Of a stretch of DNA of 64,000 nucleotides, positions 9,844 through 19,185 are shown in pieces. The position numbers were made by a program, and so were the translations under genes. The stretch's first letter is position 1; every line of letters starts with the position of its first letter. Source of the stretch: Nitrosospira multiformis (GTDB lineage Bacteria; Pseudomonadota; Gammaproteobacteria; Burkholderiales; Nitrosomonadaceae). The stretch covers positions 51,257-115,256 of the forward strand of contig JAFKJB010000014.1 of NCBI GenBank assembly GCA_017306155.1, given 5' to 3'. The notes under the pieces were generated by a model, which had not been told where the DNA came from, ran no database searches, and worked only from the letters and a program-made list of their open reading frames with translations.

Positions 9844-10530
9844 CTAACCGCCGGCCTGCCGCTGCAGGACATTCGACATTTCTTCCATGAAGCTCTCGAA
9901 CCGGGTAGCCAGCCTGTCCATACTGCTGGCATAGCGGTTATAGGCGATAACCGCGGGAATCGCGGCAAACAGGCCCATGGCGGTGGCAATCAGCGCTTCG
10001 GCAATGCCCGGCGCAACGTGGGCGATGGTGGCCTGGGCGACATTGGACAAACCGCGAAAAGAATTCATGATGCCCCAGACGGTGCCGAACAATCCCACAT
10101 ACGGGCTCACGGAGCCGACCGTCGCCAGGAACGAGAGATGCGATTCAAGACGGTCCATTTCGCGCTGGTAGGTTGCGCGCATGGCACGGCGGGTACTATC
10201 CATGGCCGTGCCGGTATCCATTCCCGGCTGGCGCCTGTGCTTCATGAATTCCCGGAAACCTGCCTCGAAGATCCGTTCCATGCTGCCTGCGGTATGGCGG
10301 GAAGCAGCAGCGCTCTGGAAAAGCGCGTTGAGATCGGTTCCCTTCCAGAAAACATTCTCGAATTCATCGCACTGCCTCTCTGCCTGGCGGATGACAAACA
10401 GTTTGCGAAAAATGTACCACCATGACATCAGTGAAGCGATCGCCAGCAGCAGCATCACCAGCTGCACCGGCAAACTCGCGCTGCCGACGAGCTGAAAAAG
10501 GGACATATCCTGGCCAAGAGTCAGATTCAT
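9844..10530 (-). CDS. tolQ: TolQ, proton-channel subunit of the Tol-Pal motor
   Basis: This ExbB-family inner-membrane protein has three predicted membrane segments: near residues 17-37 (VMLLLAIASLMSWWYIF), 135-155 and 170-190 (FLATVGSVSPYVGLFGTVWG; ALIATAMGLFAAIPAVIAYN). The GTVWGIM motif is characteristic. It overlaps ybgC by 4 bases and precedes tolR by 36 bases. Confidence 0.97.
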   Translation of the reverse strand: MNLTLGQDMSLFQLVGSASLPVQLVMLLLAIASLMSWWYIFRKLFVIRQAERQCDEFENVFWKGTDLNALFQSAAASRHTAGSMERIFEAGFREFMKHRRQPGMDTGTAMDSTRRAMRATYQREMDRLESHLSFLATVGSVSPYVGLFGTVWGIMNSFRGLSNVAQATIAHVAPGIAEALIATAMGLFAAIPAVIAYNRYASSMDRLATRFESFMEEMSNVLQRQAGG

Positions 10531-10985
10531 GATAATTTTCCAAGCTTGAGACGCAAGGCGGCAGGGACGCTCACCGGTTTCAGACTATCCACTCCCACGC
10601 ACACCGCCTGGACGGTAGCGACGGCTAGCGTAACATCGCCTCGCAAAACCCGTTGCGCAATCGTGATGCGGCTTCTGCCCAGTTCCGCTGCCTGCGTCGT
10701 AATGTGCAGCAGATCATCCAGCAGGGCTGGCTTAAAGTATTCAATGCCAAGCGAACGTACCATGAAAATCACCTTATGAATCTGACTTAATGAATGAATA
10801 TTGAACCCCAATTCGCGCAACCATTCGTAGCGGGCGCGCTCCATGAAATCGAGATAAGTGGAATGATAAACCACCCCGCCTGCATCGGTATCCTGATAAT
10901 AGACGCGGACGGGCAAAGAAAAGGGAACCTCGGGACCTGGGCAAGACATCTTTATCTGATCAATTGAGAAAATTGATGCCGACAT
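10527..10985 (-). CDS. ybgC: Tol-Pal-associated acyl-CoA thioesterase
   Basis: This hotdog-fold thioesterase opens the Tol-Pal operon in most Proteobacteria. The signature YYQDTDAGGVVYHSTYLDF holds the catalytic Asp and His region, followed by ERARYEWLRELG. Residues 1-20 are not conserved, so ATG at 10949 (MSCPGPEVP) is an equally good start. Its end overlaps tolQ. Confidence 0.94.
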   Translation of the reverse strand: MSASIFSIDQIKMSCPGPEVPFSLPVRVYYQDTDAGGVVYHSTYLDFMERARYEWLRELGFNIHSLSQIHKVIFMVRSLGIEYFKPALLDDLLHITTQAAELGRSRITIAQRVLRGDVTLAVATVQAVCVGVDSLKPVSVPAALRLKLGKLS

Positions 10986-11027
10986 CGCAACCGGTTCGCC
11001 GGCTGTTACGATTGCATCACGGGAAAT

Positions 11028-12074
11028 TTACTGCTGATTCTCATCCCACAAATCCCCGCTCAGCCCATTCCTTGGCAGGGCCAGACCAAAATGTTGATAC
11101 GCAATGGAAGTCGCCATGCGACCGCGCGGCGTGCGCTTCATATATCCCTGCTGGATCAGGTAAGGCTCGAGCACGTCTTCTATGGTTCCGCGCTCTTCGC
11201 TGATGGCGGCGGCGAGGTTGTCGACACCGACCGGACCGCCGCCGAATTTTTCCATCACGGTGAGGAGCAGCTTTCTATCCATTACATCGAGCCCGATTGC
11301 ATCCACGTCCAGCATGAGCAGGGCGGCATCGGCCACCGGGCGATTGATGCGGCCCTCCGCCTTGACTTCCGCGAAGTCACGCACGCGTCGCAGAAGACGG
11401 TTGACAATGCGAGGCGTTCCACGCGAACGGCGCGCAATTTCAGTGGCGCCATCGGAAGAGATGTCTGCTCCCAGCAAGGCAGCGGAGCGCATGACGATCT
11501 GGGTGAGTTCTTCGACCGAGTAGAATTCCAGGCGCGAGATGATGCCAAAACGGTCACGCAGCGGATTGGTCAGCATGCCGGCGCGGGTGGTGGCGCCGAC
11601 CAGGGTAAAAGGCGGCAAATCGAGCTTGACCGAACGTGCCGCAGGACCTTCGCCGATCATGATGTCGAGCTGGTAATCCTCCAGTGCCGGATAGAGAATT
11701 TCCTCCACGACCGGGGAGAGACGATGGATTTCATCTATGAACAAAACATCGTTGGGTTCGAGATTGGTCAGCAGGGCGGCAAGATCGCCTGGACGTTCCA
11801 GCACCGGGCCGGAAGTCTGGCGCAGCCCCACGCCCATCTCCTTGGCAATGATGTGCGCAAGGGTAGTTTTACCAAGACCGGGCGGACCGAACAGCAGTAC
11901 GTGATCGAGCGCCTCCCTGCGCCGCCTTGCCGCCTCGATGAATATCTGCAACTGTCCGCGAATTTTTTCCTGGCCTATGTATTCGGCCAGATGCTTCGGC
12001 CGCAGCGCCCGCTCCATATCCTCTTCTTTAAAGGAAATGGGTGCGGGGGTGATCAGGCGGTCTGTTTCTATCAT
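11028..12074 (-). CDS. ruvB: Holliday junction branch-migration helicase subunit RuvB
   Basis: This AAA+ hexameric motor drives branch migration with RuvA. Walker A is [12 protein letters not shown] and Walker B is [12 protein letters not shown]. The sensor region [17 protein letters not shown] and the C-terminal winged helix ([17 protein letters not shown]) are present. Length of 348 is normal. It lies 135 bases after ruvA. Confidence 0.98.
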   Translation of the reverse strand: MIETDRLITPAPISFKEEDMERALRPKHLAEYIGQEKIRGQLQIFIEAARRRREALDHVLLFGPPGLGKTTLAHIIAKEMGVGLRQTSGPVLERPGDLAALLTNLEPNDVLFIDEIHRLSPVVEEILYPALEDYQLDIMIGEGPAARSVKLDLPPFTLVGATTRAGMLTNPLRDRFGIISRLEFYSVEELTQIVMRSAALLGADISSDGATEIARRSRGTPRIVNRLLRRVRDFAEVKAEGRINRPVADAALLMLDVDAIGLDVMDRKLLLTVMEKFGGGPVGVDNLAAAISEERGTIEDVLEPYLIQQGYMKRTPRGRMATSIAYQHFGLALPRNGLSGDLWDENQQ

Positions 12075-12209
12075 TCCAATTCAAAAAGCGGCTATCCCGC
12101 CCGTTTTCTGCTGGTTGTATTGGATTGCAGAGATAAATTCATTTCAGGAAATCGGCGGCTCCGGAGCGGTAATCCGAAGGATGGGATTTTCCCACTGCCC
12201 ATAAAGACG

Positions 12210-12800
12210 TTATTTCTCTTTTGACAAGAGCTTCAATGCCTGTTTTATGCCGTCCGAAACGGAGAGATCCACGGATAGCTGCCTGACCGCCCAATTGGCC
12301 TCGCGATCATTATACCCTAGAGACAACAGGGCATTCAGCACATCGCTTCCCATTGAGGGAGGCCGGGCTCCCGTGGCACCCGGAATAGCGGGCACGGCCA
12401 GATCAAGTTTGTCTCGCAATTCCAGCAGCAAGCGTTCGGCCGTCTTCTTGCCGATGCCGGGAATCCTGATCAGACGGGCAGGATCCTGATCGGACACGGC
12501 CTGGTGCAAGTCAGTCACACTCAGGCCGGATAGCAAAGCAAGCGCGGTTCTCGCCCCAACGCCGGAGATTTTGACAAGCTGGCGAAAAGCCTGCCGCTCA
12601 CCTTCGGTAGCGAAACCGAAAAGCAGATGCACGTCCTCACGCACGACGAAATGCGTGTGGAGCGTGATTTGCGTGCCGACGGCCGGCAGGTTGTAGAACG
12701 TGCTCATGGGCACGTCGATTTCATAACCCACACCCTGGACATCGACCAGCACCAGCGGGGGAAATTTTTCCAGCAGGAGCCCGCTTATTCTGCCGATCAT
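12210..12800 (-). CDS. ruvA: Holliday junction branch-migration protein RuvA
   Basis: This tetrameric junction-binding protein directs RuvB and RuvC. The N-terminal OB fold starts [20 protein letters not shown]. Two helix-hairpin-helix motifs follow ([16 protein letters not shown] and [17 protein letters not shown]), and the C-terminal RuvB-binding domain ends at LLSKEK. It overlaps the end of ruvC by 4 bases. Confidence 0.98.
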   Translation of the reverse strand: MIGRISGLLLEKFPPLVLVDVQGVGYEIDVPMSTFYNLPAVGTQITLHTHFVVREDVHLLFGFATEGERQAFRQLVKISGVGARTALALLSGLSVTDLHQAVSDQDPARLIRIPGIGKKTAERLLLELRDKLDLAVPAIPGATGARPPSMGSDVLNALLSLGYNDREANWAVRQLSVDLSVSDGIKQALKLLSKEK

Positions 12801-13315
12801 ATGAGGCGTCCCCGTTTTACCCGGTAACCGGCGGTCGACAGGGCGCCCAGCCCCAGTCCCCCATGGGCATGGCAGATAGCACAGGCAAGGGCATCGGCGG
12901 CGTCCGCCGCAGGCTGGCCGGTGAGGCGCAACAGCCGTCTTACCATTTCCTGCACCTGTTCTTTGCGGGCGTGGCCTTCGCCGACCACCGCCTGCTTGAT
13001 CTGCAGCGCCGTATACTCTGCAACGAACAGGTTATTCAGCACTGCCGTGCATATCGCCGCTCCGCGCGCCTGCCCCAGCATCAGGGTGGATTTGGGATTG
13101 ACATTGACAAATACCTGCTCGATCGCGACATGATCGGGCTTGTGCTCTGCGATGACTTCGTTGAGGTGATCCATGATGGATTTGAGGCGCAACGGCAATT
13201 CACCCTCGACTGTCCTGATGCGGCCGCTGCTGACGTAGACCAGCTTGCCGCCGGTCTTGTCGATGATTCCAAAACCGGTTAGCCGCAGGCCTGGGTCTAT
13301 GCCGAGTATACGGAT
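12797..13315 (-). CDS. ruvC: Holliday junction resolvase RuvC, with no standard start codon
   Basis: It cuts Holliday junctions symmetrically. Translating from 13315 gives [18 protein letters not shown], the family N-terminus with the first catalytic Asp. The remaining acidic residues lie in AIEQVFV and in [12 protein letters not shown]. The full frame is 172 residues plus stop, the usual size. At the position where RuvC normally has Met, the codon is ATC. AAGG lies about 7-8 bases before it, and there is no in-frame ATG, GTG or TTG upstream of this point back to yebC. The first standard start in frame is TTG at 13198, which would delete the catalytic Asp. Either initiation is at ATC, or the base is a mutation or sequence error. 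Confidence 0.9.
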   Translation of the reverse strand: MRILGIDPGLRLTGFGIIDKTGGKLVYVSSGRIRTVEGELPLRLKSIMDHLNEVIAEHKPDHVAIEQVFVNVNPKSTLMLGQARGAAICTAVLNNLFVAEYTALQIKQAVVGEGHARKEQVQEMVRRLLRLTGQPAADAADALACAICHAHGGLGLGALSTAGYRVKRGRLI

Positions 13316-13362
13316 TTGATCGCCTTTTTTATTTTGCTGCCAAAAAACCCTGCTAAACCTGC

Positions 13363-14085
13363 TCAGTCGATTACCGCGGTTGTATAGACTTCCTGTACAT
13401 CGTCGATGCTTTCCAAAGCATCAAGCAGCTTTTGCATTTTTACCGAATCGTCCCCGGTCAATTCGGTTTCATTGACAGGCTTCATGGTCACTTCGGCCAG
13501 CTCCGCCTTGAACCCTGCTTTCTCCAGCGCTTCCTTCACCAGGACAAATTCATACGGCGCGGTGATGACTTCGATGCTGCCATCATCATTGCTGATAATG
13601 TCCTCGGCGCCGGCCTCCAGGGCTACTTCCATCAGTTTGTCTTCATCCGTGCCCGGGGCAAACAGCAACTGGCCACAGTGCTTGAAAAGAAAACCTACCG
13701 AGCCGTCCGTGCCAAGATTACCGCCGTATTTGGTAAAAGCGTGCCGCACGTCCGCTACGGTACGCACGCGATTGTCGGTCATGCAATCGACCAGCACGGC
13801 GGCACCGGCAATGCCATACCCTTCGTAACGTATTTCTTCGTAATTGACACCTTCCAGATCACCGCTGCCGCGCTTGATCGCGCGCTCGATGTTTTCCTTG
13901 GGCATGTTCTGCTCGTAAGCCTTGTCCACGCCAAGGCGCAATCGCGGATTGCTGTTGGGATCGCCGCCGCCGAGCCTCGCGGCAACGGTAATTTCCTTGA
14001 TGAGCCGGGTGAAAATCTTGCCGCGCTTCGCATCCTGCGCGGCTTTCTTGTGCTTGATATTAGCCCACTTGCTGTGACCCGCCAT
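13363..14085 (-). CDS. yebC: YebC/PmpR family translation or DNA-binding factor
   Basis: The 240-residue protein begins [20 protein letters not shown], the invariant family opening, and continues with [20 protein letters not shown]. Members are described as transcription regulators and, more recently, as factors that relieve ribosome stalling at proline stretches. The sequence alone does not decide which applies. It heads the ruvCAB cluster, 47 bases before the ATC of ruvC. Confidence 0.95.
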   Translation of the reverse strand: MAGHSKWANIKHKKAAQDAKRGKIFTRLIKEITVAARLGGGDPNSNPRLRLGVDKAYEQNMPKENIERAIKRGSGDLEGVNYEEIRYEGYGIAGAAVLVDCMTDNRVRTVADVRHAFTKYGGNLGTDGSVGFLFKHCGQLLFAPGTDEDKLMEVALEAGAEDIISNDDGSIEVITAPYEFVLVKEALEKAGFKAELAEVTMKPVNETELTGDDSVKMQKLLDALESIDDVQEVYTTAVID

Positions 14086-14258
14086 AATTCTATGCCCTGA
14101 GTTCCTTATTGAGTCCTTTATTGAAGTGATGCAATGTTATCACCCCCCGTCCCCGGCATAAAGCCGACAGGAATGCATTCCGCAAGCGGCCCTCCCTGGT
14201 CGATAACCGGACTTATCTGGATTCGGGCTTACCGGGTTCAGATCGCCCCTGATCGGGT

Positions 14259-15386
14259 TCAAACCGGCCACTGATAGGGCGTCACATCGAGCGGCTGGAG
14301 TTTGCCCAGGATCATGTTCGCGATAAGCTGCGCGCTGCCGGGCGCCATGGTAACACCGTAGCGATAATGACCACTGTTGAGATACAGGTTGGAGATCGCC
14401 GGATGCACGGAAATCGCAGGTATGTTACGGGGTGAGGCGGGCCGCAGGCCTGCCCAGTGCGCAACGATCGTCCCCCCGGCAAGAACGGGAATCAGGGCTT
14501 GCGCCCTTGCAAGCAATGTTTCCCGCGCTTCAGGCGTCGTACTTTTGTCGAAACCGGCTTCCTCCAGGGTGCTGCCTGCAAGTATGTGCCCGTCCCGGCG
14601 GGGGATGAGATAAAAATTGTTCCGCTCGTCGAGCACTATCGGCTCAAGCAGCCCTGGCCGCACCTTGAACAGCAGAATCTGGCCGCGAACCGGCCAGACT
14701 TCCAGCGCTGCCGCATGCCCGGCCAGAAGCCGCCTGCTCCATGCTCCCGCAGCAACAACATACTGCCCTGCGGAATGACGCTCTCCCGCCACCGTACTGA
14801 TGGACTGGACATATCCGCGCTCGATCTTCCAGCCGGCAACCTCGGCATGCTCGATGACTTTACCGCCCAGCGCCTTCACCGCCTTTATCAACGCCCGCAG
14901 CAAACGCGGATTCCTTACCTGGCATACCTCGGGCAGCCAGAGTGCGGCCGTGTCGCGCCTGAGCGAAGGAGCCATCTGGCTGGATTGAGCCTCCTGCACG
15001 GGTATGGCGTGCTGAGCGCACCAGCGCCTGGCAAGAAGTATCCGGCTAGATTTAGCAAACGTCGCCGGTTCGACACAGGCCTGGGAAGAGGAATCGGGCA
15101 GCACCAGCATGCCGCTGGCCTGATATTCCGGATCGACGCCCGTTTCCGCCTGCAGCGCTTCAACAAACCGGGGAAACAGACGGGCGCTGAACTGTGTAAG
15201 CTGTGTAACCGCTTCCGGATAATCCCATGGCAGCAATGGCGAGAGTATGCCGGCGCCCGCCCAGGAGGCTTCCTGCCCGCAAAGATTGCGCTCAAGTACG
15301 GTAACTGTCGCGCCCGAATGCAATAATTCCCATGCGGCGGCAAGCCCGGCAATGCCGCCACCGATCACGATCACATCGCTGCTCAA
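14259..15386 (-). CDS. thiO: glycine oxidase ThiO (FAD-dependent)
   Basis: This DAO-family flavoenzyme oxidises glycine to iminoglycine for the thiazole part of thiamine. The Rossmann motif VIGGGIAGLAAAWELL sits at residues 6-21, followed by VLERNLCGQEASWAGAGILSP. The C-terminal GHYRYGVTMAPGSAQLIA is the FAD-binding end typical of ThiO. Length is 375. Other thiamine genes are not in the window. It lies alone between yebC and tRNA-Lys. Confidence 0.92.
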   Translation of the reverse strand: MSSDVIVIGGGIAGLAAAWELLHSGATVTVLERNLCGQEASWAGAGILSPLLPWDYPEAVTQLTQFSARLFPRFVEALQAETGVDPEYQASGMLVLPDSSSQACVEPATFAKSSRILLARRWCAQHAIPVQEAQSSQMAPSLRRDTAALWLPEVCQVRNPRLLRALIKAVKALGGKVIEHAEVAGWKIERGYVQSISTVAGERHSAGQYVVAAGAWSRRLLAGHAAALEVWPVRGQILLFKVRPGLLEPIVLDERNNFYLIPRRDGHILAGSTLEEAGFDKSTTPEARETLLARAQALIPVLAGGTIVAHWAGLRPASPRNIPAISVHPAISNLYLNSGHYRYGVTMAPGSAQLIANMILGKLQPLDVTPYQWPV

Positions 15387-15501
15387 AAATTATTCCTTCA
15401 ACAAGCCCCCGCACAGAATAGCAAAAGCGGTTCCGTGATGAAACGCAATTCGAGCAGCCGTTTACAAGCCTGAGGTGCGTTCTACAAGGCGGTCAAAAAA
15501 C

Positions 15502-15530
15502 TTTATATCGAGGAAGTGAGCCGGTATAAT
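15502..15530 (+). promoter_or_regulatory. promoter of tRNA-Lys
   Basis: A perfect -10 box TATAAT (15525-15530) lies 17 bases after TTTATA (15502-15507). The predicted start is near 15537, 12 bases before the mature tRNA. Confidence 0.65.
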
Positions 15531-15548
15531 GCACATCCCTTCACCTGT

Positions 15549-15624
15549 GGGCCGTTAGCTCAGCCGGTAGAGCAGCGGACTTTTAATCCGTTGGTCGGCA
15601 GTTCGAATCTGCCACGGCCTACCA
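15549..15624 (+). tRNA. tRNA-Lys (anticodon UUU)
   Basis: A full cloverleaf can be drawn. The acceptor arms GGGCCGT/ACGGCCT have one G-U at the end, the D-arm is AGCTCAGCCGGTAGAGC, the anticodon loop is CTTTTAA, and the T-arm is GGCAGTTCGAATCTGCC. CCA is encoded. It forms the left edge of the accessory region, a common type of integration site, but no second copy of its 3' end was seen in the window. Confidence 0.97.
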
Positions 15625-15848
15625 ATAAAACAAGTGGTTAGACGGCAATGTAATCGGGCTCTTTCGGCTCTTTTATTTTCATTGCTACCATATTGCTACT
15701 TCACGCCACGAATAAACACTGCTAGCCCATCTTTTTCTTTATGCGGTGGAGTAAGCTTCAATTTCCGAATCCGAATTGTGTAATTTTCGCTGCTCGATTA
15801 CACAGGAATTACACATACTTTTAACTGCGCCACATGACCTCTTGGTAA
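15625..15848. other. gap between tRNA-Lys and the CRISPR array
   Basis: I see no gene with a start codon here. Features are the short direct repeat TTGCTACC/TTGCTACT near 15680-15700 and a spaced inverted repeat GTGTAAT...ATTACAC (15778-15803). A reading frame ending in KEKDGLAVFIRGVK on the minus strand has no start and is probably a remnant. This is the trailer side of the array. Confidence 0.5.
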
Positions 15849-17440
15849 TTTCTGAGCTGCCTACGCGGCAGTGAACGAGAAGTCCAGGGGGAAGTCTGAG
15901 GTAGATAATTTCTGAGCTGCCTACGCGGCAGTGAACATATTCAGCAACACAGCTCGACTGACGCTGTTATTTCTGAGCTGCCTACGCGGCAGTGAACTGG
16001 GTACTTGGCGCAGGATACGATCAGCATGTTTTCTGAGCTGCCTACGCGGCAGTGAACGCTGGACCGCATCATCGAGCAGCATTTCCAAATTTCTGAGCTG
16101 CCTACGCGGCAGTGAACCGCTGATAATGCCGCCTATCGTTATCTGGTACTTTCTGAGCTGCCTACGCGGCAGTGAACGCCGTCCGCCACGTTATGCTCGA
16201 TTACGTTCTTTTCTGAGCTGCCTACGCGGCAGTGAACGCAAGGCAGAGGCGGTGCGGGATGCGTCGGGTGTTTCTGAGCTGCCTACGCGGCAGTGAACCA
16301 CGGCCACATGTTCGACGCGCTCATTGGCATTTTCTGAGCTGCCTACGCGGCAGTGAACTGCTTTCGCTGCTTCGTATCCGCACTCGGTCATTTCTGAGCT
16401 GCCTACGCGGCAGTGAACCCCTGGATGATGATGTCTTTGTCGGATAGGGCTTTCTGAGCTGCCTACGCGGCAGTGAACGGTTGTCCTTTCCCGAGCCTCG
16501 CCCTCTCTATTTTCTGAGCTGCCTACGCGGCAGTGAACTTCTACGGTGGTTCTATCATCGCGCCAGGATATTTCTGAGCTGCCTACGCGGCAGTGAACTT
16601 TCAGTCAACGCTCAGCCCAAGTGGGCAGAATTTCTGAGCTGCCTACGCGGCAGTGAACTATCGATTTTCTTGCGATCAACACTTGGGGATTTTCTGAGCT
16701 GCCTACGCGGCAGTGAACCTGCCCTGGCTTGAGTCTGCTCTGCTTGTCATTTTCTGAGCTGCCTACGCGGCAGTGAACAAATATATCTTCCGTCATCTAC
16801 GATGGCATGGTTTCTGAGCTGCCTACGCGGCAGTGAACAGGTTGAAGTGAAGATCAAGGTAGCGGAGTTGTTTCTGAGCTGCCTACGCGGCAGTGAACTT
16901 GTAGCGCCTCAGAATGGCGCTACCGTGTCATTTCTGAGCTGCCTACGCGGCAGTGAACAGAAGAGGCGTGATTCATAGACACGTCATGAATTTCTGAGCT
17001 GCCTACGCGGCAGTGAACGGCAGAGACAGGCATTTCTGCGCCGTCACCCCTTTCTGAGCTGCCTACGCGGCAGTGAACGAGTACCGGGTGTCAGGACTCG
17101 GCTCATTCTACTTTCTGAGCTGCCTACGCGGCAGTGAACCAACGTCGTCACGGGCTGATGGTCGCGTGCATTTTCTGAGCTGCCTACGCGGCAGTGAACG
17201 CGTAGTCGTGGGTCATGCCGTGACGCTAAAATTTCTGAGCTGCCTACCCGGCAGTGAACTGCTTGATAGGCAATGAACGCTCTAGGCCCGAGTTTCTGAG
17301 CTGCCTACGCGGCAGTGAACATCGAGGCTGGCGAGGGCATCGAGGCTGGCTGTTTCTGAGCTGCCTACGCGGCAGTGAACGCTTCGTATAATTTCTGCTG
17401 CGCCGAGGTCATTTTCTGAGCTGCCTACGCGGCAGTGAAC
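15849..17440 (-). CRISPR. type I-F CRISPR array, 27 repeats and 26 spacers
   Basis: Repeats of 28 bases recur about every 60 bases with spacers of mostly 32 bases (a few 33). Read on the transcribed minus strand, the repeat is GTTCACTGCCGCGTAGGCAG followed by CTCAGAAA. The hairpin is CTGCC-GCGTA-GGCAG, and the 8-nt CTCAGAAA becomes the crRNA 5' tag after Cas6f cleavage. All repeats appear identical except the one at 17232-17259, where the loop CGCGT reads CGGGT. Orientation (leader at the 17440 side) is inferred from the adjacent cas6f gene and from the terminal repeat pattern of subtype I-F. The newest spacers are therefore expected near 17440. Confidence 0.98.
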
Positions 17441-17568
17441 TAGATGATGAATCGTGCAAACGCTTATCGCTCAATGAGTTTGGGCAGAAAATAGCGTACC
17501 CCCTAAAAATTTAGGAAGAACGTAAGCTATAGATTTTTAAAGAACTAATCTGGAGCCGTAAAGAATGG
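17441..17568 (-). promoter_or_regulatory. CRISPR leader
   Basis: This is an AT-rich stretch between the cas6f stop and the first repeat. It contains a near-palindrome CCTAAAAATTTAGG (17502-17515) and T/A-rich tracts. Type I-F leaders carry the array promoter and integration-factor sites; neither could be fixed here by eye. Confidence 0.7.
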
Positions 17569-18132
17569 TCAAAACCAGGGAACTGTGGCAGTTTGGCTCA
17601 ACCCATAGGTATTGAAATCGCCCGCGATTGCATGCGACTGGGGTTTCTCGTGGTCAATGAACAATCGGAAGGACTGACCTGTGCTGGCGCTGCGAAGTTG
17701 TACATAAGGCAGCTTCACTAACCGAGCTACGCTGTCTGGAATGCGTTGATGAGCCTCGTAGGCGTCCAGGTCGTGACGGTGCATCAGTCTTCGGCGCAGC
17801 CGTTCCGGACTACTTTTTACCTGTATGCGCCTCACGATGCGATATTTGGTAGTCTCGGGCACTTGAGTTGGCGGCGTCAGCGTGACGTGGTCGCGCATGG
17901 TAGTCGCCCAACCGCTCGCCATCAAAGCCGAAAGCGCCGCAATATCCCCATGCAGGCGCAGCCGTGTACCCAAATGGGGTGCTTTTAAGCTAAAACCGGG
18001 AAAACTCACGCCGATGCGAGTGCTGTTTTCTGCTGCCAATGCCCGATGCAGCTTGGCGTAAAGTGCATTCATGAGCTGATGGGCGGAAAACTCCGGGTCT
18101 GGGAGCACATCGATATCTATATGATGGTCCAT
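17569..18132 (-). CDS. cas6f: CRISPR endoribonuclease Cas6f (Csy4)
   Basis: It cuts the pre-crRNA at the 3' base of each repeat hairpin and stays bound as the crRNA 3' cap of the Csy complex. Its 187 residues align without shift to the known active-site numbering: His29 (AKLHR) and Ser148 (QLRSAS). An Arg-rich RNA-binding helix (about 102-119, ERLRRRLMHRH) is present. It is the last cas gene before the array and lies 3 bases after csy3. Confidence 0.97.
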   Translation of the reverse strand: MDHHIDIDVLPDPEFSAHQLMNALYAKLHRALAAENSTRIGVSFPGFSLKAPHLGTRLRLHGDIAALSALMASGWATTMRDHVTLTPPTQVPETTKYRIVRRIQVKSSPERLRRRLMHRHDLDAYEAHQRIPDSVARLVKLPYVQLRSASTGQSFRLFIDHEKPQSHAIAGDFNTYGLSQTATVPWF

Positions 18133-18135
18133 GGC

Positions 18136-19170
18136 TCATTCCTTATCCGCATCGCCGAATACCCCACCGCGAATCAGCGTCGCCATCACGAAATGCTGTT
18201 GCTCTGTTGCAGGTACCCGGTCTTTGAGCAGCCAGTTGTCAAGAAGTGAATAGAAATCCACTTTATCAGTGGGTTTGCGGTATGCCTTGCCCTGTGTAGT
18301 AACTGAGCCGTAAGGTTCCACTGGAATGGGGCCGTTCTCTTCCGCCCCGGCGTACCAGTCGTCAATCGAGCGCAGAGCATTGCCTATCTTCTGCGAGTGA
18401 ATGCCAGCAATGTTGTTCACGGTGTAAAGCGTCTTGCTCTTGATTGTTTTTGCCTTGTCGAGTATGAGTTCCTGCGACGGAAACACTTCCTGTCCCGCGC
18501 CCACGCGTACAAAAGCGATGACTTGCAGCAGCACGTGTCGGTTGCTGGCCAAACCCTCTGCAATGAGCGCGGTCAATTGCACCAGTGGCGATGCAACTTC
18601 AGCTGGCGCATCGAAGTGGCGAAGCGACAGCGACAAGGCATCGAAAGTCCAGGACTGGGCGGCCCGGCCATCGACCAGTTGCGCTACATCCACCGACACC
18701 TGTTCGGCGCCGAGGCGGTTACGCCACAGAAAACGGCCATTAGCCAGATTATAGGCATAGCGTCTGGCTAGCTCCGAAAAACCGTGCGTGTCCACGTAGC
18801 CTTTTACAGTACTTTGCAGCTTGCGTTGGTAGTCGGCGTTGTTGCAGGCGGAGGGCACGCCTGCGCCGCCCAGCACACGCAGCGTAAAGCTGACTTTGAG
18901 AGTATCGGCGTCGGCGGGCAGGGCCGCTACGTCAACAGTTTGCAGATTGGGATTTTCAATTGCGGCGTCAAGCTTGGCTGGGTCCTGATCCTTGGTTTTC
19001 AGCCGGTTGGAGATGGTGCCGCGTACGGATTTTTCCCGCACAACTACGGCGGGCCATTCCTGGCTGGCGTTGCGTTGATCCCAGGAACCTGAGAAAAAAA
19101 GGGCATCGGAAGGGTCCAGCTTGCGCTCGAATGCAAGCACGGACGCAGTTTTGAGAGCGGTAGTTGCCAT
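18136..19170 (-). CDS. csy3: type I-F Cascade backbone subunit Csy3 (Cas7f)
   Basis: Multiple copies form the helical backbone that holds the crRNA spacer, unpairing every sixth base. The 344-residue protein starts [19 protein letters not shown], a typical Csy3 opening, and carries [18 protein letters not shown] and [13 protein letters not shown] in the N-terminal part. It sits 15 bases after csy2 and 3 bases before cas6f. Confidence 0.96.
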   Translation of the reverse strand: MATTALKTASVLAFERKLDPSDALFFSGSWDQRNASQEWPAVVVREKSVRGTISNRLKTKDQDPAKLDAAIENPNLQTVDVAALPADADTLKVSFTLRVLGGAGVPSACNNADYQRKLQSTVKGYVDTHGFSELARRYAYNLANGRFLWRNRLGAEQVSVDVAQLVDGRAAQSWTFDALSLSLRHFDAPAEVASPLVQLTALIAEGLASNRHVLLQVIAFVRVGAGQEVFPSQELILDKAKTIKSKTLYTVNNIAGIHSQKIGNALRSIDDWYAGAEENGPIPVEPYGSVTTQGKAYRKPTDKVDFYSLLDNWLLKDRVPATEQQHFVMATLIRGGVFGDADKE

Positions 19171-19185
19171 GGTGAAACTCCTGAT

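Noticed and set aside
15931-17276. Several plus- and minus-strand frames across the CRISPR array encoding repeated FLSCLRGSE or VHCRVGSSE units
   Set aside because: They are translations of the 28-base repeat itself; the spacing and identity of the units show a CRISPR array and not a repeat protein.
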